From Herbaspirillum sp. GW103 (GTDB taxonomy: Bacteria > Pseudomonadota > Gammaproteobacteria > Burkholderiales > Burkholderiaceae_D): a stretch of 64,000 nt of DNA. Numbering within the stretch: position 1 is the stretch's first letter; every line of letters begins with the position of its first letter. A model generated the notes under the pieces. It did not search any database. It saw nothing but the letters and a program-made list of their open reading frames with translations, and was not told the DNA's origin. The DNA lies in the NCBI RefSeq assembly GCF_000261365.1, contig NZ_AJVC01000002.1, forward strand, positions 1-64,000, given 5' to 3'. The translations under genes were made by a program, and so were the position numbers. This document shows, in pieces, positions 35,896 through 46,382 of the stretch.

Positions 35896-35925
35896 CGTTG
35901 ATGCAGGCAAGTGAGGCGTGGCGGA

Positions 35926-36723
35926 TTACCAGGAGGTGATCACGGAACCCTTGTACTTTTCCAGCACGAACTTCTTTACTTCCGGGCTGTGATAAGCCTT
36001 GACCAGCTTGGCGACCCAAGGCTTGTCCTTGTCGGCAGCGCGCACGGCGATCACGTTGACGTAGGGACCGGTGGAGGCTTCCACGGCGATCGAATCCTTG
36101 GTCGGGGACAGGCCGGCCGATTCAGCGTAGTTGCCGTTGATGACGGCAGCGTCGAAGTCATCCAGCGAACGCGGCAGTTGCGCAGCATCCAGCTCGACGA
36201 TCTTGATCTTCTTGGGGTTCTCGACGATATCCAGCGGGGTGGCCTTCAGACCGGCATCGGCTTTGAGCTTGATCACGCCCTTGGCCTGCAGCACCAGCAG
36301 GGCACGGCCACCGTTGGTCGGATCGTTGGGCACGCCCACGCGAGCGCCCGGCTTGAGGTCGTTGAGCGACTTGATCTTCTTGGAGTACACGCCCATCGGG
36401 AAGGTGATGGTGCTGCCAACGCTGACGAACTTGTAGCCACGGTCCTTGATCTGCGCATCCAGGTAGGGCTGGTGCTGGTAGGAGTTGGCGTCCAGGTCAC
36501 CGGCGGCCAGGGCGGCGTTGGGCTGGATGTAGTCGGTGAATTCGATGACCTTCATCTTCACGCCGTCTTTTTCGAGCAGCTTCTTGACCTGTTCCATGAT
36601 CTCGGCGTGGGGACCGGCGGTCACACCCATCTTGATCTGGTCTTCGGCCATGGCCGGGGCCGAGATCAGGCCGGCGGCCAGACCCAGACCGGCGATGAAT
36701 TGAATCAACTGACGACGCTTCAT
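35926..36723 (-). CDS. metQ: Methionine ABC transporter substrate-binding protein
   Basis: This 265-residue NlpA/MetQ-family binding protein has a signal peptide (LIQFIAGLGLAAGLISAPAMA) and the family pattern IKMGVTAGPHAEIMEQVKKLLEKDGVKMKVIEFTDYIQPNAALAAGDLDAN. The signal ends without a lipobox cysteine, so it may be a soluble periplasmic form. It is the last gene of metNIQ. Confidence 0.92.
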   Translation of the reverse strand: MKRRQLIQFIAGLGLAAGLISAPAMAEDQIKMGVTAGPHAEIMEQVKKLLEKDGVKMKVIEFTDYIQPNAALAAGDLDANSYQHQPYLDAQIKDRGYKFVSVGSTITFPMGVYSKKIKSLNDLKPGARVGVPNDPTNGGRALLVLQAKGVIKLKADAGLKATPLDIVENPKKIKIVELDAAQLPRSLDDFDAAVINGNYAESAGLSPTKDSIAVEASTGPYVNVIAVRAADKDKPWVAKLVKAYHSPEVKKFVLEKYKGSVITSW

Positions 36724-36787
36724 GACTTTCCTTTCGAGCTTTGAGGTGGGCAGCGGATAGCTGCCGTTTTTGTAGAGATTGCAGTGC

Positions 36788-37441
36788 TCAGCGGTGGCTG
36801 AGCTTGCGGACCAGCAGGTCTCCCAGGGATTGCACCACCTGGACGAACACGATCAGGATCAGCACCACGGCCAGCATGACTTCCGGCAGGAAGCGCTGGT
36901 AGCCATAGCGGATGCCCAGGTCGCCCAGGCCGCCGCCGCCGATGGCGCCGGCCATGGCCGAATAGCCGACCAGGCTGACGAAGGTGATCGTGAGACCGGC
37001 GACGATACCAGCAAATGCCTCGGGCACCAATACCTTGTAAATGATTTGCCAGGTGGTGGCACCCATGGCCTGGGCCGCTTCCACCAGGCCGTGATCGACT
37101 TCGCGCAATGCGGTCTCGACCAGGCGCGCGATGAAGGGCGCGGCGGCGATGGTCAGCGGCACGATGGCCGCGGCGGTGCCGATGGAGGTACCCACGAAGA
37201 AGCGCGTCATCGGAATCACCGCCACCAGCAGGATGATGAAGGGCGTGGAACGCACTGCATTGACCAGCAGGCCGGCCACGCGATTGAACGCCACATTGGG
37301 CAGCACGCCCTTGGATTCGGTGATGTGCAGGGCGATGCCCAGCGGGATGCCCAGCAGCGAACCGACCACGCCGGAGATGGCCACCATCATCAGCGTCTCG
37401 CCGAAGGCGCTGATGAACAGATCGATCAGTTCAGATGACAT
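36788..37441 (-). CDS. metI: Methionine ABC transporter permease
   Basis: This 217-residue permease has about five hydrophobic segments and the EAA-type loop [36 protein letters not shown]. Its start overlaps the metN end by 11 bp, so translation is coupled. Standard MetI length. Confidence 0.93.
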   Translation of the reverse strand: MSSELIDLFISAFGETLMMVAISGVVGSLLGIPLGIALHITESKGVLPNVAFNRVAGLLVNAVRSTPFIILLVAVIPMTRFFVGTSIGTAAAIVPLTIAAAPFIARLVETALREVDHGLVEAAQAMGATTWQIIYKVLVPEAFAGIVAGLTITFVSLVGYSAMAGAIGGGGLGDLGIRYGYQRFLPEVMLAVVLILIVFVQVVQSLGDLLVRKLSHR

Positions 37442-38468
37442 GGTTGAGCTCCTCGACGACCACGCCCTGTTCGCGCAGGTACTGCATGGCCTGGTTGATG
37501 TTGTCCTGGGTGCCGTTGGCGAGAATCGCCAGCGAACCGAAAGCCTGTCCCTGGATTTCGTCGATCTGGCCGTGCAGGATGTTGAAGTTCAGGTTGAAGC
37601 GGCGCACCGCTTCCGACAGGTGCGGCTGGTCCACATCACTGCCGGTGAAGGCGAAGCGGAACAGGTGGTCGGTCCCCTGTCCGGCATCGGCACGCGCCAG
37701 GCGTTCGCGCAGACGCGCCAGCACCCCCTTGGGCAGTTCGTGGGCGATGACGTCGCCGATCAGGGCACGGGTGACTTCGTGGCGCGGCTGGCGGAACACC
37801 TCCAGCACTTCACCCTGTTCGATCACCTGGCCGGCTTCCATGACGGCCACGCGATCGCAGATGTCCTTGATGACTTCCATCTGGTGCGTGATCAGCACGA
37901 TGGTCAGGCCCAGTTCGCGGTTGATCTTGCGCAGCAGTTCGAGGATGGAGCGGGTGGTTTCGGGGTCCAGCGCCGAGGTGGCTTCGTCCGACAGCAAGAC
38001 CTTGGGATCGTTGGCCAGGGCGCGGGCGATGCCTACGCGCTGCTTCTGGCCGCCGGAAATCTGCGCCGGATAGCGGTCGCGCAGGGCGGTCAGTCCGACC
38101 AGTTCCAGCAGGGGCTCGACCTTGGCGGCGATGTCGGCTTTGCTCTTGCCGGCCAGTTCCAGCGGCAGGGCGATGTTGTCGTAGACGCTGCGCGAAGAGA
38201 GCAGGTTGAAATGCTGGAAGATCATGCCGATGCCACGGCGAGCCTCGCGCAGTTGCGAGGCCGACAGCGAGGTCAGGTCCTGGCCGTCGAGCAGGATGCG
38301 GCCGGCAGTGGGGCGGTTGAGCAGGTTCAGGGTGCGCACCAGCGTACTCTTGCCGGCGCCGCTTCTGCCGATGATGCCGAAGATCTCGCCCTTGCGGATC
38401 GACAAATCGACATGGCGCACCGCGTCGACATTGCCGAAGCGCTGGGTGACAGCTTGTATTTCGATCAT
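37431..38468 (-). CDS. metN: Methionine ABC transporter ATP-binding protein
   Basis: This 345-residue ATPase has Walker [10 protein letters not shown], signature ISGGQKQR, Walker [15 protein letters not shown] and a switch His in LITHQ. After about residue 250 there is a C-terminal NIL/ACT-like regulatory domain that in MetN binds methionine and inhibits transport. It is first of the metNIQ operon. No SAM riboswitch was recognised upstream. A GGACCTCAGGTC near-palindrome lies about 80 bp upstream. Confidence 0.93.
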   Translation of the reverse strand: MIEIQAVTQRFGNVDAVRHVDLSIRKGEIFGIIGRSGAGKSTLVRTLNLLNRPTAGRILLDGQDLTSLSASQLREARRGIGMIFQHFNLLSSRSVYDNIALPLELAGKSKADIAAKVEPLLELVGLTALRDRYPAQISGGQKQRVGIARALANDPKVLLSDEATSALDPETTRSILELLRKINRELGLTIVLITHQMEVIKDICDRVAVMEAGQVIEQGEVLEVFRQPRHEVTRALIGDVIAHELPKGVLARLRERLARADAGQGTDHLFRFAFTGSDVDQPHLSEAVRRFNLNFNILHGQIDEIQGQAFGSLAILANGTQDNINQAMQYLREQGVVVEELNHVI

Positions 38469-38887
38469 GATGAAAAAGAAGAAATGGCAGCGGGCCCCGG
38501 GCGCCTGCGCCAGCGCGGCATCATGGGACGCTGCGGGCGGGTCAGGACCTCAGGTCTCCACTGCCATCAATATTTTTATAAGAAGCCGCTATTTTAAGGC
38601 TGCAAGGTTATATAGGGAAAATAATTTTTCGCCTATGTATATAACCGGCGCGTCTTAGCACGGGGCGGGAAGTGCTTTGTGGACTGGATTTGCTGACCGG
38701 ATCGCGGTTCGCGGAGAGGGCAGGCCAATAGCTTGTCTCGTTGTTGAACGAGAAAGTATTCGAATAAATTTTGTCGTTCAGTCCATTTTTCGCTGGAATG
38801 CCTTGGATGACGCAGCGGACGCTTATCTTCCTGAATTTTTGTCCGGCGTGCTGCAGCGCGCCGGGCAAAGACGCCGGAATCCCTCCC
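38469..38887. other. A/T-rich divergent region between metN and the toxin-antitoxin pair
   Basis: 419 bp without a convincing gene. It contains GACCTCAGGTC (near 38546-38556) and a 9-bp inverted repeat GGTTATATA / TATATAACC (38606-38614 with 38638-38646), in the most A/T-rich stretch nearby. It should hold promoters for metNIQ (minus) and the yefM/yoeB-like genes (plus). Confidence 0.5.
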
Positions 38888-39130
38888 ATGTACGCCTTTC
38901 CTGTCACGGACCTCGCCCTGCGCCTCGATGCGCTGCTGGAGCTGGCCGATATCGATGAAGTCATTCTCACCCGCGAAGGTGCCGACAACCTGGTGCTGGT
39001 GCGCGAACCTGTCTGGCGCGGGGTGCAGGAAGCCCTGCACCTGCTGGGCAACGATCTGAACGCCGAGCGTCTGCTGTGCAGCCTGCTGCAACTGCGCGCC
39101 GAGCTGCTGCCGCTGAACAATCCGACATGA
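38888..39130 (+). CDS. YefM-like antitoxin (divergent)
   Basis: This 80-residue protein aligns by eye with YefM antitoxins over most of its length: a Phd-like N-terminus (VTDLALRLDALLELADIDEVILTREGADNLVLV matches YefM SEARQNLSATM...PILITRQNGEAVVLM) and a toxin-neutralising C-terminal helix region (ALHLLGNDLNAERLLCSLLQL matches [21 protein letters not shown]). Its stop overlaps the next start (ATGA), a typical toxin-antitoxin arrangement. The start is uncertain. The N-terminal half is more diverged than the C-terminal, so DNA binding may differ. Confidence 0.6.
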   Translation: MYAFPVTDLALRLDALLELADIDEVILTREGADNLVLVREPVWRGVQEALHLLGNDLNAERLLCSLLQLRAELLPLNNPT

Positions 39131-39384
39131 CCCCGCTCTGCATGACCCCGCTGGCCCGGGAAGACCTGGCCTGGTGGCGCCGTCACGACCGTCGGGTTGC
39201 GCGTCAGTTGCTTCATTTGATGCGTCGGCTACGTGACGACTCCTGCATTCCACCGGCTCGACAGGTGGCCTTGCCCCTGCGTCTGCCCGGTCTGTTCGCC
39301 CTGCACCTGCATGGCGAACATCGTCTGGTCATCGAGCGCGTGGCGGGCAGGGTGGTGATCCATCAATGCCGCTTCCATTTCTGA
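39127..39384 (+). CDS. YoeB-like toxin (divergent, catalytic residues changed)
   Basis: This 85-residue protein aligns by eye with YoeB ribosome-dependent mRNA interferases: an N-terminal LAREDLAWWRRHDRRVARQLLHLMRRL, a central LPGLFALHLHGEHRLVIE and a terminal QCRFHF. YoeB Arg65 (in EHRLV) and His83 (in CRYHY) are kept. The positions of Glu46 and Arg59 read Val and His, and terminal Tyr84 is Phe. It may be a weakened or inactive toxin. It overlaps the antitoxin-like gene by 4 bp. Confidence 0.65.
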   Translation: MTPLCMTPLAREDLAWWRRHDRRVARQLLHLMRRLRDDSCIPPARQVALPLRLPGLFALHLHGEHRLVIERVAGRVVIHQCRFHF

Positions 39385-39610
39385 TGGCCTCCCAAGTTTG
39401 ACTCCCACTATACGCGACAGGTGTTGCGATAAAACATCGGAATAGTCTCATAAATTAGCTAAATCAAAGGAATGATGCTTTTGAAGAAATAAATACGGTT
39501 TAGATTTGCCGTGACTTCTTGATTTACTTTGGGAAGCCTGGGTGGTGCCTTCGCCATGCTGCGACGCCCGCCCGCCAATCAACAGCAATCAAACCACTAC
39601 GGAGTACTCT

Positions 39611-40849
39611 ATGAAAAAGTCCATCCTGGCCCTGGCCGTGCTGGGTGCCTTCGCCGGCGCGGCGCACGCGCAAAGCGGCAGCGTGACCATCTACGGTGCG
39701 GTCGATGCCAGCCTGTCCTATACCAACAAGATCGCCACCAAGGACGGCAAGGAGACGGGCGGCCAGATGGCGCTCGATTCCGGTCTGCTCAAGGGTTCGC
39801 GCCTGGGCATCAAGGGTATCGAAGACCTGGGCGGCGGCCTCAAGGCCGTCTTCACGATCGAGAACGGATTCAATGTCGATACCGGCGAGGCAGGCCAGGG
39901 CGGCGTGCTGTGGGGCCGCCAGGCGACCATCGGCCTGTCCGGCAACTTCGGTACCATCCTGGCCGGCCGCCAGAAGGACGTCCTGGACGATGTGGGCAGC
40001 ATCAGCTCGGCGGGCGACTTCGGCGGCGTGGTCAGCCGGGTCCACTCGCTGAACCTGGATCGCACCAACGGCGAGCGCGTCAACAACTCCATCCGCTACA
40101 ACACCCCGAACTTCAACGGTTTCACCGGTAGCGTCATCTACGGCTTCGGCGAGACCGCCGGCAGCACCGGCGCCGGCCAGTCCTTCGGCCTGGGCGGTAC
40201 CTACGCCAATGGTCCGTTGAACATCGGTCTGGGTTATTTCCAGAGCAAGTTGGGCGCAAGCTCCAGTGATGTCAACGGTCCTGCGGCTTGCAAGGGCGAG
40301 GTGGTTGGCAAGGACCGTGCCGGTGATACCTGCCTGAAGACCTGGACGCTGGCTGCGGCCTACGACTTCGGTGCGGCCAGGGTCTACGGTTCCTATTCGC
40401 ACGTGGCGCTGCCGCTGGGGAAGGTACCGTCGGAGATCGCCAACAATCCGAAGCATGACTACAGCTTCGCCTCGCTGGCACATCCCAAGGGCCGTAATCC
40501 CCAGCCGACGTACACGATGGACAGCACCGGTCACTACGTCATCGGCGGTGCCAACAACCGTTCCAGCAGTACGCTGGATATCGGTGTGAACTACCGCGTC
40601 GCGCCGTCTCTGTCGCTGATCAGCAGCCTGCAGTACACCCGCGCCAGGTTCATCGGCAGCGCCGATGGCCGCCTGCTGCAGGTCAACCTGGGCGCCAAGT
40701 ATGACCTGTCCAAGCGCACCAGCACCTATGCCGTCGTACGCAACCTGCGTTCGTCCGACATGTACAGCGTGGGCCTGGGCAAGGAACGCGTCCCTGGTCT
40801 GGACCGCAGCCAGACCGGCATCAACGCCGGCCTGATCCACAGCTTCTAA
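39611..40849 (+). CDS. Gram-negative porin (beta-proteobacterial general porin)
   Basis: This 412-residue outer-membrane trimeric-porin family protein has a signal peptide (MKKSILALAVLGAFAGAAHA), the typical first strand QSGSVTIYGAVDASLSY, the L3-region DTGEAGQGGVLWGRQATIGLSGNFG and a C-terminal strand ending in HSF. Two cysteines in a loop (PAACKGE and DTCLKTW) could form a disulfide. I use ATG 39611. It is monocistronic with a strong terminator and is likely abundant. Confidence 0.92.
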   Translation: MKKSILALAVLGAFAGAAHAQSGSVTIYGAVDASLSYTNKIATKDGKETGGQMALDSGLLKGSRLGIKGIEDLGGGLKAVFTIENGFNVDTGEAGQGGVLWGRQATIGLSGNFGTILAGRQKDVLDDVGSISSAGDFGGVVSRVHSLNLDRTNGERVNNSIRYNTPNFNGFTGSVIYGFGETAGSTGAGQSFGLGGTYANGPLNIGLGYFQSKLGASSSDVNGPAACKGEVVGKDRAGDTCLKTWTLAAAYDFGAARVYGSYSHVALPLGKVPSEIANNPKHDYSFASLAHPKGRNPQPTYTMDSTGHYVIGGANNRSSSTLDIGVNYRVAPSLSLISSLQYTRARFIGSADGRLLQVNLGAKYDLSKRTSTYAVVRNLRSSDMYSVGLGKERVPGLDRSQTGINAGLIHSF

Positions 40850-40891
40850 GATCTGGCACTGCATCCGGGCTCGTGGGAGCCCGATGTTTGG

Positions 40892-40921
40892 CCCGCATCC
40901 GCAAGGATGCGGGTTTTTTTT
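40892..40921 (+). terminator. Terminator after the porin
   Basis: A 9-bp stem CCCGCATCC-GCAA-GGATGCGGG is followed by eight T residues. Confidence 0.9.
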
Positions 40922-41055
40922 ATACCTCGGTGCGTGACGACACATGGTGCCGGCGCAGAGTGCGCTGAGCGGCTTTCCTGACAGCGCGGGTACGCAAGGG
41001 CCTTGGCATCGTTTTGGTGATGGCGCAAGGGAGCCGGTCCGAGCGCAGGACAAGA

Positions 41056-41087
41056 AAAAACCCGCATCATCGCTGATGCGGGTTTTT
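41056..41087. terminator. Terminator after groEL
   Basis: The stem AAAACCCGCATCA / TGATGCGGGTTTT with a TCGC-type loop lies 50 bp past the groEL stop. Its core CCCGCATC repeats that of the porin terminator 165 bp away. Confidence 0.88.
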
Positions 41088-41136
41088 CACTTGCAGCACA
41101 GGCCATGCAGCGCATGGCCCGCAGCCGGAAGGCCAA

Positions 41137-42879
<1,743 letters not shown>

Positions 42880-42928
42880 TCAGATTTTCTCTATCTATAT
42901 AGAAGGAAAAGGAAGGCCGGATGCCGAA

Positions 42929-43219
42929 TTACTTCTCGACGACGGCGAACAGGTCTTCTTCGCGCATGACCAGCAGTTCCTGGCCATCGACCTTCACGGC
43001 CTGGCCGGAGTACTTGCCGAACAGAACGCGGTCGCCGACCTTCACGGCCAGTTGACGGACCTTGCCATCTTCCAGGATCTTGCCGTTGCCGACGGCCAGG
43101 ACTTCGCCTTGGTCCGGCTTTTCGGTCGCTGCGTCAGGCAGAACGATACCGGAAGCAGTCTTGGTTTCCTGGTCGAGGCGCTTGACGATAACGCGATCGT
43201 GCAAAGGGCGAAGATTCAT
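42929..43219 (-). CDS. groES: Co-chaperonin GroES
   Basis: This 96-residue 10-kDa co-chaperonin caps the GroEL ring. [31 protein letters not shown] includes the mobile loop, and [34 protein letters not shown] completes the domain. First gene of the groESL operon. Confidence 0.99.
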   Translation of the reverse strand: MNLRPLHDRVIVKRLDQETKTASGIVLPDAATEKPDQGEVLAVGNGKILEDGKVRQLAVKVGDRVLFGKYSGQAVKVDGQELLVMREEDLFAVVEK

Positions 43220-43335
43220 GAGAACTCCTTAATTTTCAATAAGTTAGCATTGATTGCGGCGTAGCCTGCAACGGTTTTCTTCCAAATGCAGCAAACCTCA
43301 CCGCAAGAAAAAGGGGATTGCGTCCGGCGGTGCTG

Positions 43336-43362
43336 TTAGCACTCTGCCGTGACGAGTGCTAA
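43336..43362. promoter_or_regulatory. CIRCE operator upstream of groES
   Basis: TTAGCACTC-N9-GAGTGCTAA matches the CIRCE inverted repeat at every arm position. It lies 117 bp upstream of groES. HrcA is the known repressor of this operator, which predicts an hrcA gene elsewhere. Confidence 0.97.
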
Positions 43363-43460
43363 GTATAGGGATGGGGCGGGGAATTTTCAAGGCGTCGATG
43401 GCCATGCCTGAGGTTTTCCGCTGCCGCAGGGCAGTCCGGAGCTCAAAAAAATTCGAGGCT

Positions 43461-43520
43461 TAATCAGAATAATTATCAAACGCCCCGAAAAATGCGCATG
43501 ACTTAATACGAATCATTACT
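43461..43520. promoter_or_regulatory. Fur-like sites upstream of the TonB receptor
   Basis: Two A/T-rich stretches (TAATCAGAATAATTATCAA and TTAATACGAATCATTACTATT) share the alternating ATNATTATCA character of Fur boxes. They lie 105-165 bp before the receptor start, consistent with iron repression. Confidence 0.55.
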
Positions 43521-43624
43521 ATTCCGCCTCCTTTCGGGTGTCTGCCCGAAAGATTCCTTTTTTCAACAAGAAACAAGAAATAAACGGCGGAGGTTCGCCA
43601 ATATTTTTATTGGACCGAAATGTT

Positions 43625-45736
43625 ATGAAGACTAGTCAGGCCACTTTGCTTTTTGCGCACGATCTACGCATCGCCACCTCAACCCTCGTCTCGCTGGCCA
43701 TGCTCGGCTGGCCACTGGCAAGCCTGGCACAGCAGCCGGCCGCGGCCCAGGTGCAGTCCGGCCTGGAGCCCATCCAGGTCAGTGGCGACTGGCTCGGCAC
43801 CGGTCTGGAGAGCAGCGTGAGGACCTATCCGGGGGCGCGTTCCGTGGTCAAGAAGCAGGAGATCGACAGCACGGGCGCCATCAGCATCGGCGATGTGATG
43901 CGCCGCATCCCCGGCGTGCAGTCCAGCGACAACGCCGGCACGGCAGGCAGCGCCATCGCCCTCAACATTGGCGTGCGGGGACTGACCGGGCGCTTCTCGC
44001 CGCGCTCCACCATCCTGCTGGACGGCATTCCGATGGCGGTGGCGCCCTATGGACAGCCGCAACTGTCCTTCGCACCACTGAGTCTGAACAACATCGAATC
44101 CATCGACATCGTCCGCGGTGGCGGGGCCGTGCGCTTCGGGCCGCAGAACGTGGGTGGCGTCATCAACTTCAAGACGCGCTCCATCCCGGCAACCACTGGC
44201 ATCTCCGGCGATGCCTCGGTGCGTTACAACAGTTACGGTCAGGGTGGGGGCAATACGCAGACCACGGCCTTCGCCGGCGGCCAGAACGACAACGGCATCG
44301 GCATGGCCTTTCTTTACTCGGGGCAGGATGGCCGCGGATGGCGCGACAAGAGTGACGAGCACCTCAATGATTTTGCGCTGAAGATGCGTTACACCCTCTC
44401 GCCGAGCGCCGAACTCTACGCCAAGTTCAACTACTACGACGTGATGAGTCGCACGCCGGGCGGGCTGACCACGGCGCAGTACGCCGCCGATCCGTTCCAG
44501 AACACACGCCCGCGCGACAACTGGAGCGGCACCCGCAAAGGCTTCGACCTGGGTTACCTCAACACGATATCGGACCATCAGGAGTTCGAGATCCGTAGCT
44601 ATTTCAACCAGGCCACCCGCCAAAGTACCTTGATCAATGCCGCCCGGGTGCAGCTCTCGCATCAACCGCGCAACTACGAAACCCTCGGCATCGAGCCACG
44701 CTATACGCATCGCCTTGCCTGGGGCAGCGTCACGCACGATGTCACGGTCGGCTATCGCCATGTCCGCGAGCGTGGCGACGACAACCTCTATAACGAGTCA
44801 GTGCGCACCGGCGCACTGAGCGGATTTGCCCAGTTCCGCAACAGTACCGATGCTCACGCCGGCTATATCGACGACAAGATCGCCTTCGGCCAGTGGCGCA
44901 TCACCCCGGGCCTGCGCTTCGAGCACGTCAGGTCGACCCGAGTTGACGTGAATAAAAAGGCATCCTACGAGACCGGCAGCAACAAGCCGCTGCCCTCCAT
45001 CAATGTGGCCTACCTGCTGACCGGGCAACTGACCTTGTTCAGCAACTACAACACCTCCTTCGGCGTGGTGCAGAATTCGCAACTCAACACCATGTCCTCG
45101 GCCAATCCGCTCTCCCCGGAGCTGGACAGGACAATGGAAGCGGGCGCGCGCTGGAAGAGTGCGCAGGCGTCTGCCGAAGCGACGCTGTTCCACCTCGATT
45201 TTGACAACCAGATCGTGTCCGTCCAGGGAACCAATCCCAGTGTCTTCCGCAACATCGGCAAGACCCGGCACGATGGCATCGAACTGGCAGCGGACTATAC
45301 CTTTGACCAGCAAGGTCCGTTGCAGGGCTGGTCGGTCTTTGCCAACTACACCTACACCCGGGCCCTGCAGAAGTCGGGCAGCAACCCCGGCAAGGACCTG
45401 CCGTTCTATGCCCGTACGACCGATACGCTTGGCGCACGCTTCAAGTCCGGCCCATGGGGTGTGAGCCTGTCGACGACGCACCAGAGCCGACAGTTCGCCG
45501 ATGAAGCCAACACCCTGGCCGAAAGCACCGACGGCAGCCTCGGGGAAATCCCGGGTTTCCGCCTCTGGCATGCCCAGGCAAGTTGGAAGGTCCCAGGCAG
45601 GAAGGGGCTTGATGTCACCGCCGGCATCAACAACCTGACCGATCACCGCTACTTCACCCGCACCGTGGACGGCAATCCTGGCAAGCTGGTGGGCGCGCCG
45701 CGTACCTTGTACGTGCAGGGGCGTTACGCATTCTGA
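43625..45736 (+). CDS. TonB-dependent receptor, FecA/iron-type without STN domain
   Basis: This outer-membrane receptor of about 703 residues from ATG 43625 has a signal-like segment (STLVSLAMLGWPLASLAQQ), a plug domain (GDVMRRIPGVQSSDNAGTAGSAIALNIGVRGLTGRFSPRSTILLDGIPM) and a barrel ending ...PRTLYVQGRYAF. No N-terminal signalling domain is visible. The ribosome site at 43625 is weak, and a GTG at 43538 is the alternative. Fur-like sites upstream suggest ferric-siderophore or ferric-citrate uptake. A weak hairpin (45769-45794) follows. Confidence 0.88.
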   Translation: MKTSQATLLFAHDLRIATSTLVSLAMLGWPLASLAQQPAAAQVQSGLEPIQVSGDWLGTGLESSVRTYPGARSVVKKQEIDSTGAISIGDVMRRIPGVQSSDNAGTAGSAIALNIGVRGLTGRFSPRSTILLDGIPMAVAPYGQPQLSFAPLSLNNIESIDIVRGGGAVRFGPQNVGGVINFKTRSIPATTGISGDASVRYNSYGQGGGNTQTTAFAGGQNDNGIGMAFLYSGQDGRGWRDKSDEHLNDFALKMRYTLSPSAELYAKFNYYDVMSRTPGGLTTAQYAADPFQNTRPRDNWSGTRKGFDLGYLNTISDHQEFEIRSYFNQATRQSTLINAARVQLSHQPRNYETLGIEPRYTHRLAWGSVTHDVTVGYRHVRERGDDNLYNESVRTGALSGFAQFRNSTDAHAGYIDDKIAFGQWRITPGLRFEHVRSTRVDVNKKASYETGSNKPLPSINVAYLLTGQLTLFSNYNTSFGVVQNSQLNTMSSANPLSPELDRTMEAGARWKSAQASAEATLFHLDFDNQIVSVQGTNPSVFRNIGKTRHDGIELAADYTFDQQGPLQGWSVFANYTYTRALQKSGSNPGKDLPFYARTTDTLGARFKSGPWGVSLSTTHQSRQFADEANTLAESTDGSLGEIPGFRLWHAQASWKVPGRKGLDVTAGINNLTDHRYFTRTVDGNPGKLVGAPRTLYVQGRYAF

Positions 45737-45840
45737 TCAGCGCCTGCGAAAGACGCGTCGTGAACGGGCCGCCATGGAAGGTTCCTGATGGCGGCTCCTC
45801 ACTGACGGGTTCGATCAGCGCATCAAGGCCGGAATCTGCG

Positions 45841-45867
45841 GCAAATGAATGAAAATTCTCATTTTGC
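45841..45867. promoter_or_regulatory. A/T-rich imperfect palindrome, Fur-like
   Basis: GCAAATGAATG and its near-complement CTCATTTTGC flank AAAATT, giving an imperfect inverted repeat. It resembles the Fur-like palindrome before fecI, but no iron gene is directly downstream. Confidence 0.3.
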
Positions 45868-46018
45868 AGGATCATTTGCGCGTGGACTGAGGTTTCCGGG
45901 GTAGTCTGCCTGAGTTTCAAGTGCAGTTTTCTTCCGGTCGCCCACCCTTATTGGTGCGCTCCTTCGCATTTCGATTCAAAAAAGTGCATAAAACGTGCGA
46001 TATGAATGAACAACCGCG

Positions 46019-46036
46019 TTGGCACGGAACTCGCTC
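46019..46036 (+). promoter_or_regulatory. Sigma-54-like promoter motif
   Basis: TTGGCACGGAACTCGCTC has GG and GC dinucleotides separated by 10 bp and a full TGGCACG -24 box; the -12 box reads TCGC rather than TTGC. It is about 345 bp upstream of the binding-protein gene, so it is only a candidate. Confidence 0.3.
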
Positions 46037-46382
46037 TCCCAGCCGCACCATTACGGTGTATTCTGCCCGGCGGGGCGGTGTATCGGAGGAGCTGCCCCGC
46101 CTGGCCTGGCGCTTTGGCCGGGCCGCTTGCCTGCTGTGGCTCCGTCCCTTTTTAACCGGGGATGACCATGCGGAAAGCGCCCGAGTCGAGATGCTGCAAG
46201 GCATGGCTCGTTTTTTGCAGTAGCAGAGTCCGCAAGCAAGAACCGGTCAGCGACTGGGAGGCGCTGCGGCGCTTTCCGATCATGGCACCGTCCACATGGC
46301 GCTCAGGATCGGTCAGTGCACATAACAAATGGCACAACGAACTGCGTTTTCAATCTTTCATTGGAAGTAATAGGAGCAATTC

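Larger units (their letters stand above)
45737..46382. other. Intergenic region upstream of the amino-acid binding protein
   Basis: 646 bp with only short, unconvincing open frames. It contains a hairpin CCGCCAT / ATGGCGG (45769-45794), a Fur-like palindromic stretch (45841-45867) and a sigma-54-like motif (46019-46036). The length suggests a long leader or several regulatory sites for the downstream gene. Confidence 0.5.

Noticed and set aside
38469..38600. SAM riboswitch upstream of metN
   Set aside because: I could not fold or recognise any SAM-class core; only a short GGACCTCAGGTC repeat is present.
40892..41087. CCCGCATC repeats as a regulatory element
   Set aside because: Each copy is the stem of an intrinsic terminator, for the porin and for groEL respectively, which explains them.
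45921..46223. 100-residue open frame in the 646-bp gap
   Set aside because: No ribosome site, no recognisable pattern, and it overlaps equally long frames on the other strand.
46328..46346. Second sigma-54-like motif (TGGCACAACGAACTGC)
   Set aside because: GG and GC are 11 bp apart rather than the required 10.
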